Origin: Xenia sp. Carnegie-2017
Lineage: Eukaryota; Cnidaria; Anthozoa; Malacalcyonacea; Xeniidae
Direction: 5' to 3'
DNA length: 64,000 nucleotides
Assembly (NCBI RefSeq): GCF_021976095.1
Contig: NW_025813488.1
Coordinates: 8,038,422-8,102,421 of the forward strand
Under the pieces are notes generated by a model. It searched no databases and was not told the DNA's origin. It saw nothing but the letters and a program-made list of their open reading frames with translations. The position numbers and the translations under genes are program-made. Shown here piece by piece: positions 1 to 12,629 of this stretch. Each line of letters opens with the position of its first letter. Positions within the stretch are counted from its first letter, which is position 1.

Positions 1-2094
1 ACAACTTCTCCAGAAAGTCGTTCTCTCTTCCAATGTCTCAGTTGAGCTCAATACCGTTTCTCGTTCCTAATAAAATATCGTTTTCGTGCGCAAATACCAT
101 CGTCTCGTGTCTCTAAAACGAAGGCGGGAGATGCAATTTAGTTAATTAAGATTTTAATTGATGGAAATCATAGAGAGCACGCAGCTCCAAACGGATATGA
201 AAAGACTTGAAACAGTTCATCGATGTCCGTAATGCGTCCTTAATGTGATATGCTTTGATGGGTTGATGTTTTTTAAAGTATTTCATGAACTCGAAGGCCA
301 GTCACATTTTTTGACATATCCACTTCGAAAATCTTTCCATGCCCCCACTGTATAAAAATTATCATAAAACGCGCAAAATGACATTAGCTGACGCGCATGA
401 ATTGATTAATTTCTCCAGCAATAAGTTGTTGTCTTCAAACTGAGCGAAGCTGACACGAAAACAACAATCAAAACGATTGTAGTTGTAGTACATACTGAAT
501 AATTCACTGGATTTTTTTGGTGTCACAACACCCTACGTGCCAATGGTAAAAGTGATAATTAAATTCTCTTGTTTGTCGTGTTTCTTGATCGCAGATGTCA
601 ACAAGGCAACAATCTTCTATTTAAGCAGATTTATCAATGAATGAACCCTGTAAAACCACCATCCAGTCGAACAACAATCATCTAGCCACGTTTGGCCTCT
701 TGTGATGTTTGAGTACAAAATAACAGCATGTTATTTGCTCAACATATCGCCTTCAAGCTGTGCTAACAATCAAGGACAATTGCATTAATAATCCCTGCCT
801 GAAATATTTAAGGCTGGCCAGCTGATGGGATAATGCAAAAATGACCTCCAACTTGGAAGAGATAGGAAACTTTTGTGGATTGTTTTTAAAAGCACTTTAA
901 ATCGTCTCACAGTAATAATGATAACAACGAAATCTTCATTTCAACTGTGAGACACATTCAGCTAATTAGAGCTGGCCATATTCGGTGTTATATTGAGTGT
1001 TTATGTTTAAAAATTGGAAGGAACCTTTCTTAATTAGGACTCTCAAAATACAATAAAGGCAGACATGCAATGAAAATCAATATCTTCGACAAAATGTTTG
1101 CTATCTCATTGACAAGTTTACGGAAATGTTTTATGTTTTGTTTTCGCCCACATTTTATTTGAATATGTTGAGATTTGTCACAATGTCGGCTTGTGATTTG
1201 AGGAATTTAAGGGCGTAATACCACCTGAATAGATATAAACTTAACAGCAGCAACAGACGTAATCTCAATGGCTTGTTGCCAATCATTTAATTAAACTGTT
1301 TCTGCACCTGCGAGCAGAAATACTGACGATGATCTTTAATTAAATTGTCCATGAAACGAAACTTTTGCGATTTCAATAATATTAGCAAAAATATTTTCAT
1401 TGAACAGAACTTTTAAAATGACAAAAATTACGTACTTATAATGTACCTATACAATGACGCACTTATCATTTACCTATAACAATGTACGCACAACGATGTG
1501 CCTACATGCATGAACTGTTTTTTAAAAAATGTTGACCGTTTAAATTTGGTTAGTTTCGCTTTTTTGTTTCAACTACAAATATTTTACGTTGTGCACAAGG
1601 CTCAGTTTTTCACACGTTGTGCAGTGAATTTTGAACTAATGAAAGATGTCGAATGTCATTTGTATTATGTCTGAAAGTGCAACCATAAATTTGCGTTCAT
1701 TACGGTTTCAAACAGAAGATCAACTTTACAGAGTGGAAGGATTGTTCTCTACCATATGCTATACATAGAATTAATTAAGACGCTACCATCAAATTTCGTG
1801 TAAAATATCTTTCTACAAACAATCGTTAAAGCTTAATAATTACTCTACATTTGGCAACAAGTATTTCATGACCGTCAAGGTATTTAAAAAATAAAGGTTT
1901 TGTAGTTAAGCTGAATACATAATCAAAATCCGTCAAGGCATCGAAAGACCCTAAACAATGACGACTACCTGAGCGCAAGAAGGCAAACAGTGGATGTTTT
2001 TCAATTTGTCGTACATTTCACGAGTAGCCAATCACGCTACCTTCATGATCACCATGAAGCAACAGACTTATAAAGCTACAGATTTACGCCAAAG
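1..2094. other. No gene seen
   Basis: This AT-rich stretch holds only short chance reading frames. I found no splice-consistent exon chain, tandem array or long inverted repeat. It lies downstream of the minus-strand membrane-protein gene and may include its 3' untranslated region. Confidence 0.5.
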
Positions 2095-3798
2095 CTACGC
2101 CTCGGCTTTATCCTTCTTCTCCTCGCGGTCAGTCTTCCCCAGGCCACAGCAGTCCAACCCACACCATTTGCATATGCCGTATCTGAAACAGCAAACTCGA
2201 CAAGCTGGCACGCAGCACACGCAAAGAAAGATGCCGATAATAATTGCTATAACCCAGAATATAAGTCCAATCGACCAGACAGTGCTGACAACACTGTTAT
2301 CAATGCCTGTTGCAATCGGCTCGAGTCGGTACGTAATCACACCACAGATTGGGGTCAGCAACAGCACAGTGGCAAGAAATCCACTAGGAAGCACAGTACA
2401 CACACGACATATATAGCAATCCATGCCACAGAACGGGCCACCAATCCACATGAAAAGTGGAAGCATACCTAAACGATCAAAGAGTCGGTGACAAAAAGAA
2501 AGTTTCCCCCCGTAGGTAAACTACTGTAAGTGCTAAATGTATCAAGCCCAATGGGATTGTCCTGTTTTTGTTACAATAATCTGTGCATTTTTCAAAACTG
2601 CTTTACAAGATGACGGTTACCATCGAATAATGATGCCGGGTAGTGAATGAAACTGCTACTAGTATCATACTACTATTCAGAGCTAATTTCGAAATTGGGT
2701 AGTTTTCAGTTCAAGAGGCGACACGTTTTTTTATGGCACGAGCGATCCCATTCTTCACATGGCATTTGGCAAAAAATCACCTCAAGTCTAATTTGGGCTA
2801 TCCTGAATTATCTGGGATTTATTTACATAGAATTAAAAAAATGTTTGTCTAGGGATAACTTTGTTTTGTCTCGTGGTTACGTATATGTATCACAACCGGT
2901 GTAGTTGTACAAGGATGAAATAGTCTGCAAACTTTTTACAATTCTTACTATTTGTTCTTGCAATACGATCGTTGAGGACTTTCATCTATTTTATGAGCTT
3001 AACCATTTTACGTAAAACGTATATCTACTCAAAAATACACCAGGAAAAACACTCCACAAAAACTGAACCCTGTAAATACGCATAACGTCATTCATGTATA
3101 CCTTTATAAAACGTTATCGGCGCCAATGAGCCCAGTTTTATTCCCAGCCAAAGATTGGTTTTTGAGAGCGAGACTTCTGAGAAACTTGTCGAGGAAAATA
3201 TTTTGACACATTCCCAGCAGTTTGGTTGTTGCCATACAAGAACGCAAAGCTCGACAACGATCAGCCCGACTGGAATGTCGTGAAGAATGGTGCCAAAGCC
3301 CAAAATGAAACCGTGAATTTTATAGAAACTTTTTAAGAACTCCGAGTTTTCACAGTCGTACTCAAAGGAGTGACTTCGTGCGGCCTTGAAATATTTACAG
3401 TAGATAACGACTTGAGAGATAAACAACACAGCGCCACAGACGAAGAATCCGGCCAGAGTCAACTGTAGTATGATCAAATCCGTTTTGGCGTTCTTCAGAG
3501 CGCTCGAAGTGAAGTTTCCTCCATCGGAACATTTCACTGAATCCCCAACGCCGTTGAGTTCACTCGAGTTTTTCATGTCAATGACGTCGTCACATTCGGA
3601 GAGAATGCTTGAGCTGTCGATGTACAAGCCGACGTCGGTCAGGAGATTAAATATTTCGGTCGCAAAGTAAAGGAAAAATTGAAGACAAACCGAAGATTTG
3701 TTCCCCAAAGTCATGACGAGCAAGGCTGTTGGACTATTTTTCAACGACCAAGAAAGAAAAAGCAAAGAATATCGATGTATAGTTAAACATACAAGCAA
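2095..3798 (-). CDS. Multipass membrane protein, two coding exons, family unknown
   Basis: Exon 1 is about 3102-3798 and exon 2 is 2095-2468. The donor (aaag|gtatac) and acceptor (gtttag|gtatgc) are in matching phase 1 and give a protein of about 356 residues. The start is uncertain: an ATG at 3798 opens the frame, a second at 3714 is as plausible, and a further upstream exon cannot be excluded. Hydropathy by eye suggests five or six membrane segments: one near the N-terminus, LIILQLTLAGFFVCGAVLFI, a segment around GFGTILHDIPVGLIVVELC, and two in exon 2 around FLATVLLLTPICGVITY and STVWSIGLIFWVIAIIIGIF. A cysteine-rich juxtamembrane patch (CVCCVPACRVCC) resembles a palmitoylation cluster. The tail is short and charged, ending in lysines and glutamates. 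An acidic, cysteine- and asparagine-containing loop with NSS and NFT glycosylation sequons follows the first segments. I do not recognise the family and assign no function. Confidence 0.65.
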
Positions 3799-6350
3799 CC
3801 TTTTAGAAAGCTGGTAAGAATGTATGATGTAATAAAGATGTATTAAACCGCTTACCGTTTATGATGCACCAACTTTTACTATACTCTTGTTATCCTACAA
3901 AATTTCTTTGTAATTTCCACTGAGACGAGTGACAATGGAAGATTTAAACAGTCTTTAGCACAACTTTGGTGGATTCGAATTTACCAATTTCGACGAAAAC
4001 GATATATTTCAGTAGACGTTTGAATGAAGCAAAGAGAGACTCTCTAATACCTGGATATGCTTCCGAACGCCGGCAAAAAATTTAATTCGCAGCCAATTTA
4101 CAAATCAAGACGGACGTAGTGTTGTTATAGATAAAGATTTATCGCTTGGCGTCTCTCTCGTAATTCAAAAGTCGTATAAAGTTATTGCCTTAGATTGTTT
4201 ACTTTAAGTTATGCAAGAATCTGTGCTTTAATTTCCCTAACAAAGAAGTTTTTGCACGATTTTATTTTTGGGAAGGTGGCCAATATAGGCCACAACAAAC
4301 AAGACTTTTTACATATCTATGCACCAAAGGAAAAGTCTATTTTTGTACATTGTTCGAAGCAGAATATACCGTCAAATGCGTTCACTCCTCGAGTCAGGAT
4401 GGACTTCAAATCAAGTTAATGATAACCGCCATAATCCAGTCAATTGTAGTGCAGTGACTGTTTGGAATTCATAATAAGCGAATAACCACCGTCTCTCACA
4501 AAATCAACTTTCCGTATACAAGAAAGCTGTCAGGGCCTTTTTTAACTATATAACTGGGGGCGAAGGCCTCCCAGCCTTACATTCTGCCCCCCACTGATGG
4601 ATTTTTGCCCCCCCCAGTAGGTATAAGACATTTTCCTTTACATAACAATAAAAAGTTGAGAAATATGTGAAATAGATTACTTTTATGTAATATAGTGTAA
4701 AGGAAATGTAGACGACGGCTACATTGATTCGTTTTATTAGTATAAAATCAGCGGCGGATCTAGGGTTAGTCAAAATAAATTACTGCTGCACATTCTGGAA
4801 TAAATTTTCATTTCTAAGCCCTTCAGAGACAAGTCCATTGGGGAAATTAAATTCTTTAGAAATTCAAAACCACTAGTGCTTTTCTGAAAGCGCTATGAAT
4901 TTAAAATTAAGAAGCTTTAATTTATGTTGCTCGCTGCTGCTCGCTGTGACTACCCCTAGATCCGCTGCTGTATAAAATGAAGTATATCGCTCACATGGAT
5001 TAAGTTTTTTCAGAAATGCTGAGCCTTTGCTTTTTTTCATGCATTGTGTATTGTGCAACGAACTATAAGAAACATTTACTAGCGAAATGTAGTCTACTTA
5101 CGCTGAGAAATTATTAAAAAAGCCCGAGAGCTGTACATCACGTAACAAGTAGCGTCTGAAATTCATTCATCAAGTGTTGATGAGGGTTTTGACGTGTTGG
5201 AAATATCCAAGTTACAGTAAACAAAACAAGAAGCATGCAATGGACAGCAAATATATCAGTAGCATGGCTCCATCATTAACAACTTTATACAGAGTCACTA
5301 CTGGATTCTATGCAATGAAGACAGTTTCCAACCCCCTTGTTCTAAAAGCTCCGTCACACTCACAGTGTGGGGCTTCAAAATCAGGTCAAAACTATTCGGA
5401 GAAAATATTTTTACTCCGTGGATGGCTTGATTTAAAAAATCATGAAAGTACTGCTACTGTAAAACCATATTTATATTAAAATTAAGATACGCTCATTACA
5501 GACTCAATAACCATCATGCACATGTAAAGTTAGTAATTCAAAAATTAAATTATTAAAACCAACTTCAACCATGCTTAAGCAGTTACCTCTACTGCCATGG
5601 AGTAAGAGCAAGTCTCTTCATTTCCCTCTTCCACAACACGCTTGCGAGGAATCTGATATTCTCACGAGTAAAAACAAATTGCGTGCGCATTTGTACTTGG
5701 GAACAAGCGTGCTTCTGTGTCCCATCCTCGTCGTTATTGAAACTCAAAATGAAGAATTTCACTGAATGAACTCCAGTATATGATTATACTCACAGATATC
5801 CAATGAGCCAATTAAATGAAGCGCGTTGTATTTCTTAATTCCCTCGTGAAGGGAGATCATTGATCATTCTGTAAGACTGTTATGATCACTCGTGCAACAT
5901 TATTAAAATACACAGGGAGGGGATTTTGGAGTCTTCACCCCCCTTGTTGTAGTATTAGTATTAGTAATATAAATCGGAGAGTATATTCAGCAGTGGTAAC
6001 ATAAGTATATCAAAGAGCCCCCCCCACAGATGTTAAAATTTTGGCAATACACCTCTGTACATCCCATAGAACACATTTGATTATGCTCTGACCCTTACTT
6101 AAATCGAGGCTTCTTTAAAAACCAATTGCATCCATTAAGTACTTGAAAGTCAACTAAGCAATTCATGAAAAATTTCTTCTCATACAATAAAAGAGGTTTT
6201 CCACAAGTCCAACGCAATGTAATCATAGCATTTGAAATAATTTAAATCGAACTCTATTAACCAGAAGAACAAAAACTGGATATGAATATGTCTCCTCCCT
6301 TCGTACGCCCATGGTTGAAGCATTAGGTTCAGCTTGGTTTGAACCCTCTG
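3799..6350. other. Gene-free stretch apart from one MITE
   Basis: The longest open frames (about 60-100 codons) have no recognisable domain, no consistent splice sites and no homologous look. Apart from the hAT-type MITE at 4749-4970 I see poly-C/poly-G tracts near 4557-4617 and 6020, of the kind found in decayed repeats. Confidence 0.5.
4749..4970. mobile_element. hAT-type MITE with 8-bp target duplication
   Basis: The left end (cagcggcggatctaggg) and right end (ccctagatccgctgctg) are imperfect inverted repeats. Both ends are flanked by the 8-bp direct repeat tataaaat (4741-4748 and 4971-4978). An 8-bp duplication with CAGnGGCGGATC-like ends is typical of non-autonomous hAT elements. The interior has no transposase frame. 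Confidence 0.85.
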
Positions 6351-6900
6351 CAAAGGCAGTTGACTGATTGGTGGTAAGCTGCAAAGTCAGTTCACTGATT
6401 GGTGGTAAGCTGCAAAGTCAGTTCACTGATTGGTGGTAAGCTGCAAGGTCAGTTCACTGATTGGTGGTAAGCTGCAAAGTCAGTTCACTGATTGGTGGTA
6501 AGCTGCAAAGTCAGTTCACTGATTGGTGGTAAGCTGCAAAGTCAGTTCACTGATTGGTGGTAAGCTGCAAAGTCAGTTCACTGATTGGTGGTAAGCTGCA
6601 AAGACAGTTGACTGATTGGTGGTAAGCTGCAAAGACAGTTCACTGATTGGTGGTAAGCTGCAAAGTCAGTTAACTGATTGGTGGTAAGCTGCAAAGTCAG
6701 TTCACTGATTGGTGATAAGCTGCAAAGACAGTTGACTGATTGGTGGTAGGCTGCAAAGACAGTTCACTGATTGGTGGTAAGCTGCAAAGTCAGTTGACTG
6801 ATTAGTGGTAAGCTGCAAAGTCAGTTCACTGATTGGTGGTAAGCTGCAAAGTCAGTTCACTGATTGGTGGTAAGCTGCGAAGTCAGTTGACTGATTGGTG
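6351..6900. repeat. 31-bp minisatellite, about 18 units
   Basis: Near-identical copies of a 31-bp unit built around ctgattggtggtaagctgca run head to tail. Unit variants differ at one to three positions (tcagttcac/acagttgac). The array overlaps the 3' end of the RFX coding sequence: the RFX stop codon at 6857-6859 lies inside it and the rest would be transcribed as 3' untranslated region. Confidence 0.95.
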
Positions 6901-9900
6901 GTAAAAAGGTCTCGGGGTAAAGAGAATAATTTCTTTGTGAATTGAAGGCTTTGTAAGCAGGCTGTGATGTTTGAAAATCTTCAGAATTATCGAATTCAGT
7001 ATGTTTGAAATAATCATTGATCAGATTTGAGTCCACCACTTGAGATTCGCCAGTCTGAGGCTGGTGTACGTCAAACGTGGAATGACATTGAATAACTGCG
7101 TTGACGGAGGGAAAGAGTGGTGGATCCTGAACTCCGGTAAAGTGACTTTGATCCTGACCTTCGTAATAATGAATTTTGTTCTGCTGAACTTCGCTCATCT
7201 CATATGATCTGGCGAAATGATTTACTGGGCCTTGAGCATCACGATGAAAGGATTGACTCACATTTGAGTTTTCGACTCCTGTACAGTGTGATGCAAGTTC
7301 CTCGCGGTAATTTGAAGCTCGAAATCCGTTATAAACAATAGTATTGCAAGATAGGCGATGCTCGTTCTCATTGCTGACGTCACCGTCAAAGCAAGTTCGC
7401 CCTTGAAAGCAATGTTGTGCGTTTTGTGAAAATAAAATCGTCGCTGTGTTATTCTGTCTGGTTTGAGTTGCTTCTGATGACGAAGAATGGTGACTCCGAT
7501 GGAGGACATGGATTTGATTGGGATGGAAGGAAGTATTCCTGGTGGGCAGAAATCCCTGTAACTGACCGAAATTTACATCTTTTTGAAATGAATCTTCGTT
7601 GTACCAAGATCGGTTTATTTCGCGATCGATATCACCAAGTGTTTGTTGAAAATATGTCTCTTTTCGATTTAGCTTCTCTGTGAAATTTTCGACCGTGTCG
7701 TTGTTTGATGAACCAAACATTTGAATGCAGTCAAAATCAGCTCGATCATCGGTGAAAGATTTCTTCAAATGCAAAGAAATGCGGCATTGGAGACCTTTGT
7801 CAATGAGTGATATCATTTCTCTCTCGATAATCAAGAGAATGTACTCCTCAAAAATCATCACAATCAGTTGAAATGTGCCTGAAACAAAGATATCAAGTTT
7901 CACTTCAACGTTTCCATTTTTGTGCAGTTATTCGTACAAAACAACAAATCTTTAGTAGGATAAGGTAGGATCGTTTCTCCACTAAATGACCAACCATAAA
8001 ACGTGTACAACAAGATACAACATGATACAACAAGATACAGCAAGTTACAACAAGATACAACAGTATGTCACAAGATACAACAAGATACAACAGTATACAA
8101 AAAGATACAACATGATACAGCAAGTTACAACAAGATACAACAGTATACAACAAGATACAACAGTATACCACAAGATACAACAAGAAATGTATGTATTCTT
8201 ACCAAAGTTTGGCGCCGCGTTCAACGTCATCTCTTGCAAAATACGCGAGGTGACGAACGCCCACTTCGTTAAAAATGATTTTGATTTCTTTGCCAAACTT
8301 TCCAACGAATGGTTTTCTTGACACTGATAAACAACGTAAAATCACATTGAGATGAGATGTGAAAAGATTGCATTAAAACGAAAACATTAATGCCAACCCC
8401 TATTCCAACTCTTACCGTATCCTTCAAAACGTACTCCTCAAAGATGCCTTCCAGCCATTCAGTATAGGCTTCGATTGGAGCCTGTTTCACCAAGATACGC
8501 TCAAACTCATCCAACACTATTGTAGTATTATAATCAATTTTTAAAACATCTGGTCAAATTCTCTGGAACAGACAACACTTCACACTAGGCATTCTTTGGA
8601 ACAGACATTATATTTAGTAAATGAGATGACTTACGCATCATTAATAAGCCGACATCTGTGCTTTCACATTCAGTCAAAAATAAAAGTTGAGTTAAAATTG
8701 ATTTCATATCCAAAGAACGAAATTCGTCCATGATAGCCGACATTGAATCATAAGAAAGAAGTACAGGTCGAGCAGCCTGAACAAAATATGAACGTACACA
8801 ATTAAAACAAGCAAACGTTTTTAACGTTACGAAGTACAACAGGATCAAGCAACTTCACATATATTGGATATCTCAATTGAATATAAACTGCTCATCAGTA
8901 GAAATCCAACATTGACCACTTCAACTTGAAGTGCTCACCTGAGCTAAAGTAATGAATGCCATGTTTCTCTTCAAAACTCTAGAAAAATTCTTTGCCACTA
9001 GAATACGAAAGAGATTAGATTTAAAGAACACGGCAAGCATGCACGAAAACAGTCGAAGAATTCTTAAGTCTTTAGTCTTCCAAACCTTGTAACTTTTTAC
9101 TTCGTAAAATCACAGAAACGTTCTCCAAACACGACAGAAGAGAGACAACAAAATTTTCAGCAAAGTCTTGTATCTCAACCAAAAAACTGTAAAAAACACA
9201 AACAACGAAGCCTCTTATTACAGCGTCAAATTCATTTAGCCAGAAGGATTAATATCGATAAGGACGGACGCTACCTTTCAGGGATATCCAGGACGGAAGA
9301 GGGTACTAGTATATCAGTAAGGATCCTATACAGCAACGAGTCACAAACGATGATAACATCAACGACGGCATCGCTCTGCAATACTTGTGCCATGTGTGTA
9401 GGCATTCCACCCCAAAAATGGAGCAATAATTTATGAACCTGAAGAAAAAATCAACAAAAATACGATTCGTGTGTTGAAATAAAAACGCAGGAAAGAAAAG
9501 TAAAAGATTCTGGAGAAATAAAAAAAACAATGTTCTTACAAAAACTTTAACTATCAAAAATCAAAAACACGGGAAAAGTGTGAACTGTTGGATAAAAAAT
9601 CTCGAGTTACAAAGTTTATAACTTTTGTCTTTTCTTTCATTTAAGAAATAAAAGATGTTTACTGTGTTTGCACAGGTTTATGCAAACCGAGGACACCTTT
9701 GGGAGAACTCGAGAATTTTCACAAACGTCTCCGAGGTTTGCATAAGCCAGTGCAAACACGAAAAACATCTTTTATTTCTTTTATAAAATAACAATAATGC
9801 GAAACAGACAAAATTTTAAGTAAACGTTAATTTTTCTTCTAAAATGTATTCATGATCGATTTGCAAATTCTCTTTGACTGATTGATTTGATTGATTTGAT

Positions 9901-12629
9901 TGGTTGAGCTCAGATGTGTTTTGCACAGGCTAATGCAAACACAGCTCTAGACCAATCACCGCACGCGTTTCATTGTGTTTATTTGCCAAATATAATTGTC
10001 TTCATCATGTCTATCGTCACGAGGGATGACGAGAGGAGTGAATAAAGGATGATGATAGGATTGCGTGAGAGAGGATGATAGGACTGTGTGGAGAATTTTG
10101 AGAAGGTTGCAGGAGGATAATGATAGGATAATGATAGGACTGTGGGAGAGATAACGAGAGGTTTGCGTGAGGAACAAATCAAACAGCTGGCGAAAGAACT
10201 CGTAAAAGCTCATCCAGCAATCAACAAATAAAGAATTAGTGTCCTGAAGTTTTCGTTTTTTTTCATCTTCGCCTTCCAAGATCCGCTTTATTAATAATCA
10301 ACAACGAACCAGTGACGAGTGAGAATACGATGTGAATAATCACAGATGTTTTTATCCCGTGGGAAGCCAGACAATAAATGTAAATTACCTCGTTAAAGTT
10401 TGCATTCATAACGGAATCCAGCAAACGTTGACAATGCGTGCGATACATAACAATGAATGTGTCAACCTACAGAAATAAACAAGAATATTTCCAAGAGCTT
10501 TGAACTCTCTAAATTTCTCCTTCTGAAGATATGTTCGAGCACAATGAATTTTGCTCTAGACAAATACTAGATATAAAATCAAGTAAAAACTAAAAAAAAT
10601 CTTTGTATGAAAAAAATAAAGTGTATTGACTCACTTTATCGACAGATAAACCATCTTTGAGAATCATATCAGCTGCATTTGGAAATTTCGGCAAGGTGTT
10701 GCGTGTTTCCTTGTCAGAAGAAAACGTGCTAGAATTTCTCTAAAATTTTAGCAGCATACAAAATATGCGTGAACCTTAAAATTGTTCAACAAATGTAACA
10801 TTGCTTGAATTTTGTCAAGCAAGCAGGCTTAGTGTCAATCTTTGTGTCTACTTTTATGTTTACCTTTGTGTCTACCTTTGGTTCTACCTTTATGTCTACC
10901 TTTATGTTTACCTTTATGTTCACCTTTGTGTCTACCTTTATGTTTAGCATTGTGTCTACCTTTGTCTACCTTTGCGTCTACCTTTGTGTCTACCTTTATG
11001 TCTACCTTTGTGTCTACCTTTGTATCTACCTTTACGTCTACCTTTATGTCTACATTTTTGTCTACCTTTGTGTCTAACCTTTTTCTCTATTTTGTATCTA
11101 CCTTTGCATGTGTCTAACTTATGTAATTGCTTTAAAACACATCAGTATTCCAATAACGTAAACCGCCCACCTTCTTTCTCTCCGCGAAAAACGAACCCCT
11201 AAAAGTAAATTATTCAGTTATGGAGAAAGAGCCACGAAAAGGGAAAATTAAAGGCAAATAGCTGCACGACAAAAATCAAACGAAAAAGAGCATCTGCGAC
11301 CCGATAAAGACTTTCACAAACTGCTGCATCTGACCTGGAACTCGTATTTCCAGAATATACTGAGTGGTAATATACAGAAGATTCTTTAATCGATATACCA
11401 TAATAATGATACCTGAAAATCAAAGGTAAACATCGCTTAATTCTGTAAATACAGGGCGACAAGAATTGACAATTAAATCAAAGAATGATGTTTATCCACG
11501 AAAGTTGGTTATTTGGCATCGAAAACGGGACTTGAGGTTCAATGTGAATAGTCTGAAGCAGAGAGTATCGATACATGCTTGTAGATGTCCAGTTCAGCAC
11601 AATCCTAAGGACTGTTGGTGTTAGTCAATATGCATTTTTTTCTTTTGACAATGAAGATGACTATACCGTTAAGGATGTCGAAACGCGAGTCAACATACAA
11701 ATACCAAGAAACTTTCTAGGGACTTTACTAAACTGGACGTCATTCAGCACTATGCTAACACAAGCAGCCTATCTCAGGACTGCTCCAACCTTGACGTCAG
11801 TCAATACTAGCAACAACAGTCCTTTTCGGGGACTGTACTAACCATATATTTGCAATTCTCTTACTTTGATTGTCCTCTTGTTCCCAATCTTCTTGTGGTG
11901 AGCTTTGGAAACTTTTGACGCACTAACTGCAAGGGGAAAAACGAAAAAATGGATGGTGCGAGATGCCTCAAAAACAGACAGTCATTTTTAGTAATTCCTA
12001 GATGATGTGGTCGACTGCATGGCTAATATATATATAATACGTGGAGCTTGCTTACTTTGCCGAATGATGCCGAACTAACTGGCGAGAAATTTTCCCTTTT
12101 ACAATAATCCAAATAATGAGTGTAAAGAACACATCTTGGCACACAAACACCATCAACGAGCTCATAGTTTTCTGAAAGCCTGGAAAAAATATATCACTTG
12201 TACGCATTTCATCACAAACAGCGCATGAACGTTAGTAGTGAATAAAACCTATTTTAAACTGAAAAAGAACATTTAGAGCCGATCTGCCTATAGTTGAAAA
12301 GACTCGTGGACAACAAACCATTTCAAAGTCTCCAATGTTTGACGTTGTTTGCAAGGCGAATCCGGTTTGCACAAGTCGTTCGATGAAGCGGACGTATCTA
12401 AAGTTAGAATGACTGTATGATTTGTTAATGTTGGAAATAGATGCAGCCTCGACACTTGATTGTTGAACTTAACTAAACTAGATCGGGAAACGCGTGGATT
12501 TTACTACAATTATCTGCAGGGGCAAATATGGAAATGTTTGAACAAGAAAATGACATGTATCCTACCGAATTTGTCGTAACAATAACCGTTGCCTGGCTGG
12601 TCATCGTTTCCTGAGAAATTCGCGTCCAT
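6857..12629 (-). CDS. RFX4/6: RFX4/RFX6-type winged-helix transcription factor
   Basis: Fourteen coding exons: 12566-12629, 12319-12397, 12056-12179, 11865-11926, 11335-11412, 10635-10737, 10389-10466, 9275-9438, 9086-9186, 8939-8997, 8635-8776, 8416-8516, 8203-8323, 6857-7878. All phases agree and give 765 residues. The winged-helix DNA-binding domain lies at about residues 40-125, with the diagnostic [19 protein letters not shown]. The conserved RFX B and C regions and dimerisation domain follow: [15 protein letters not shown] and [13 protein letters not shown] match the RFX4/RFX6 branch best, then [19 protein letters not shown], and [17 protein letters not shown] closes the dimerisation domain. 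The C-terminal 300 residues are Ser/Asn/Gln/His-rich and unconserved, as usual in the family. RFX proteins bind X-box DNA in the nucleus; RFX6 acts in endocrine and RFX4 in neural development in vertebrates. The N-terminus before the domain is shorter than in either vertebrate protein. A noncoding first exon may end at 13213 (accgag|gtgagt). The last codons and stop lie in a minisatellite. Which paralogue it represents is not settled. Confidence 0.95.
7986..8192. repeat. 10-bp tandem repeat (acaacaagat-like) in the last RFX intron
   Basis: About 20 copies of a 10-bp unit (acaagataca / acagtataca variants) fill most of the intron between RFX exons 13 and 14. The array ends about 10 bp from the exon 13 donor at 8203. 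Long open frames across it on both strands are artefacts of the repeat. Confidence 0.9.
9641..9785. mobile_element. Hairpin MITE in intergenic-looking RFX intron DNA
   Basis: The left end (taagaaataaaagatgttt) and right end (catcttttatttctttta) are inverted. The similarity continues inward through tgtttgcac...tgcaaacc on both arms, so the whole element can fold on itself. Relatives lie at 40755-40998 and 42293-42350. It sits in RFX intron 7. No coding capacity. Confidence 0.75.
10840..11120. repeat. 12-bp tandem repeat (tctacctttgtg) in RFX intron 5
   Basis: More than 20 copies of tctacctttgtg/tctacctttatg, becoming irregular near 11080. On the transcribed minus strand each unit reads caaaggtagac, which looks like a weak 5' splice site (AAAG|GTAGA). 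The amino-acid repeats seen on the plus strand here are not a gene. Confidence 0.9.
11560..11850. mobile_element. Degenerate hairpin MITE, relative of the 63.4-kb element
   Basis: It shares with the element at 63361-63536 the centre gaagatgactaccgttaagg followed by gtcgaaacg and gtcaac, and arms like aggactgttggtgttag and caacagtccttttcggggact. The arms are diverged, so it is older than the 63.4-kb copy. It lies in RFX intron 4, ending about 15 bp short of exon 4's donor. Confidence 0.6.

Noticed and set aside
7905-8321. Tyrosine/cysteine- and glutamine-rich frames on both strands
   Set aside because: They arise from the 10-bp repeat in the last RFX intron; only the exon at 8203-8323 is real.
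10805-11202. Threonine/phenylalanine/leucine-rich repeat proteins on the plus strand
   Set aside because: The 12-bp intron repeat explains all three frames, antisense to RFX.
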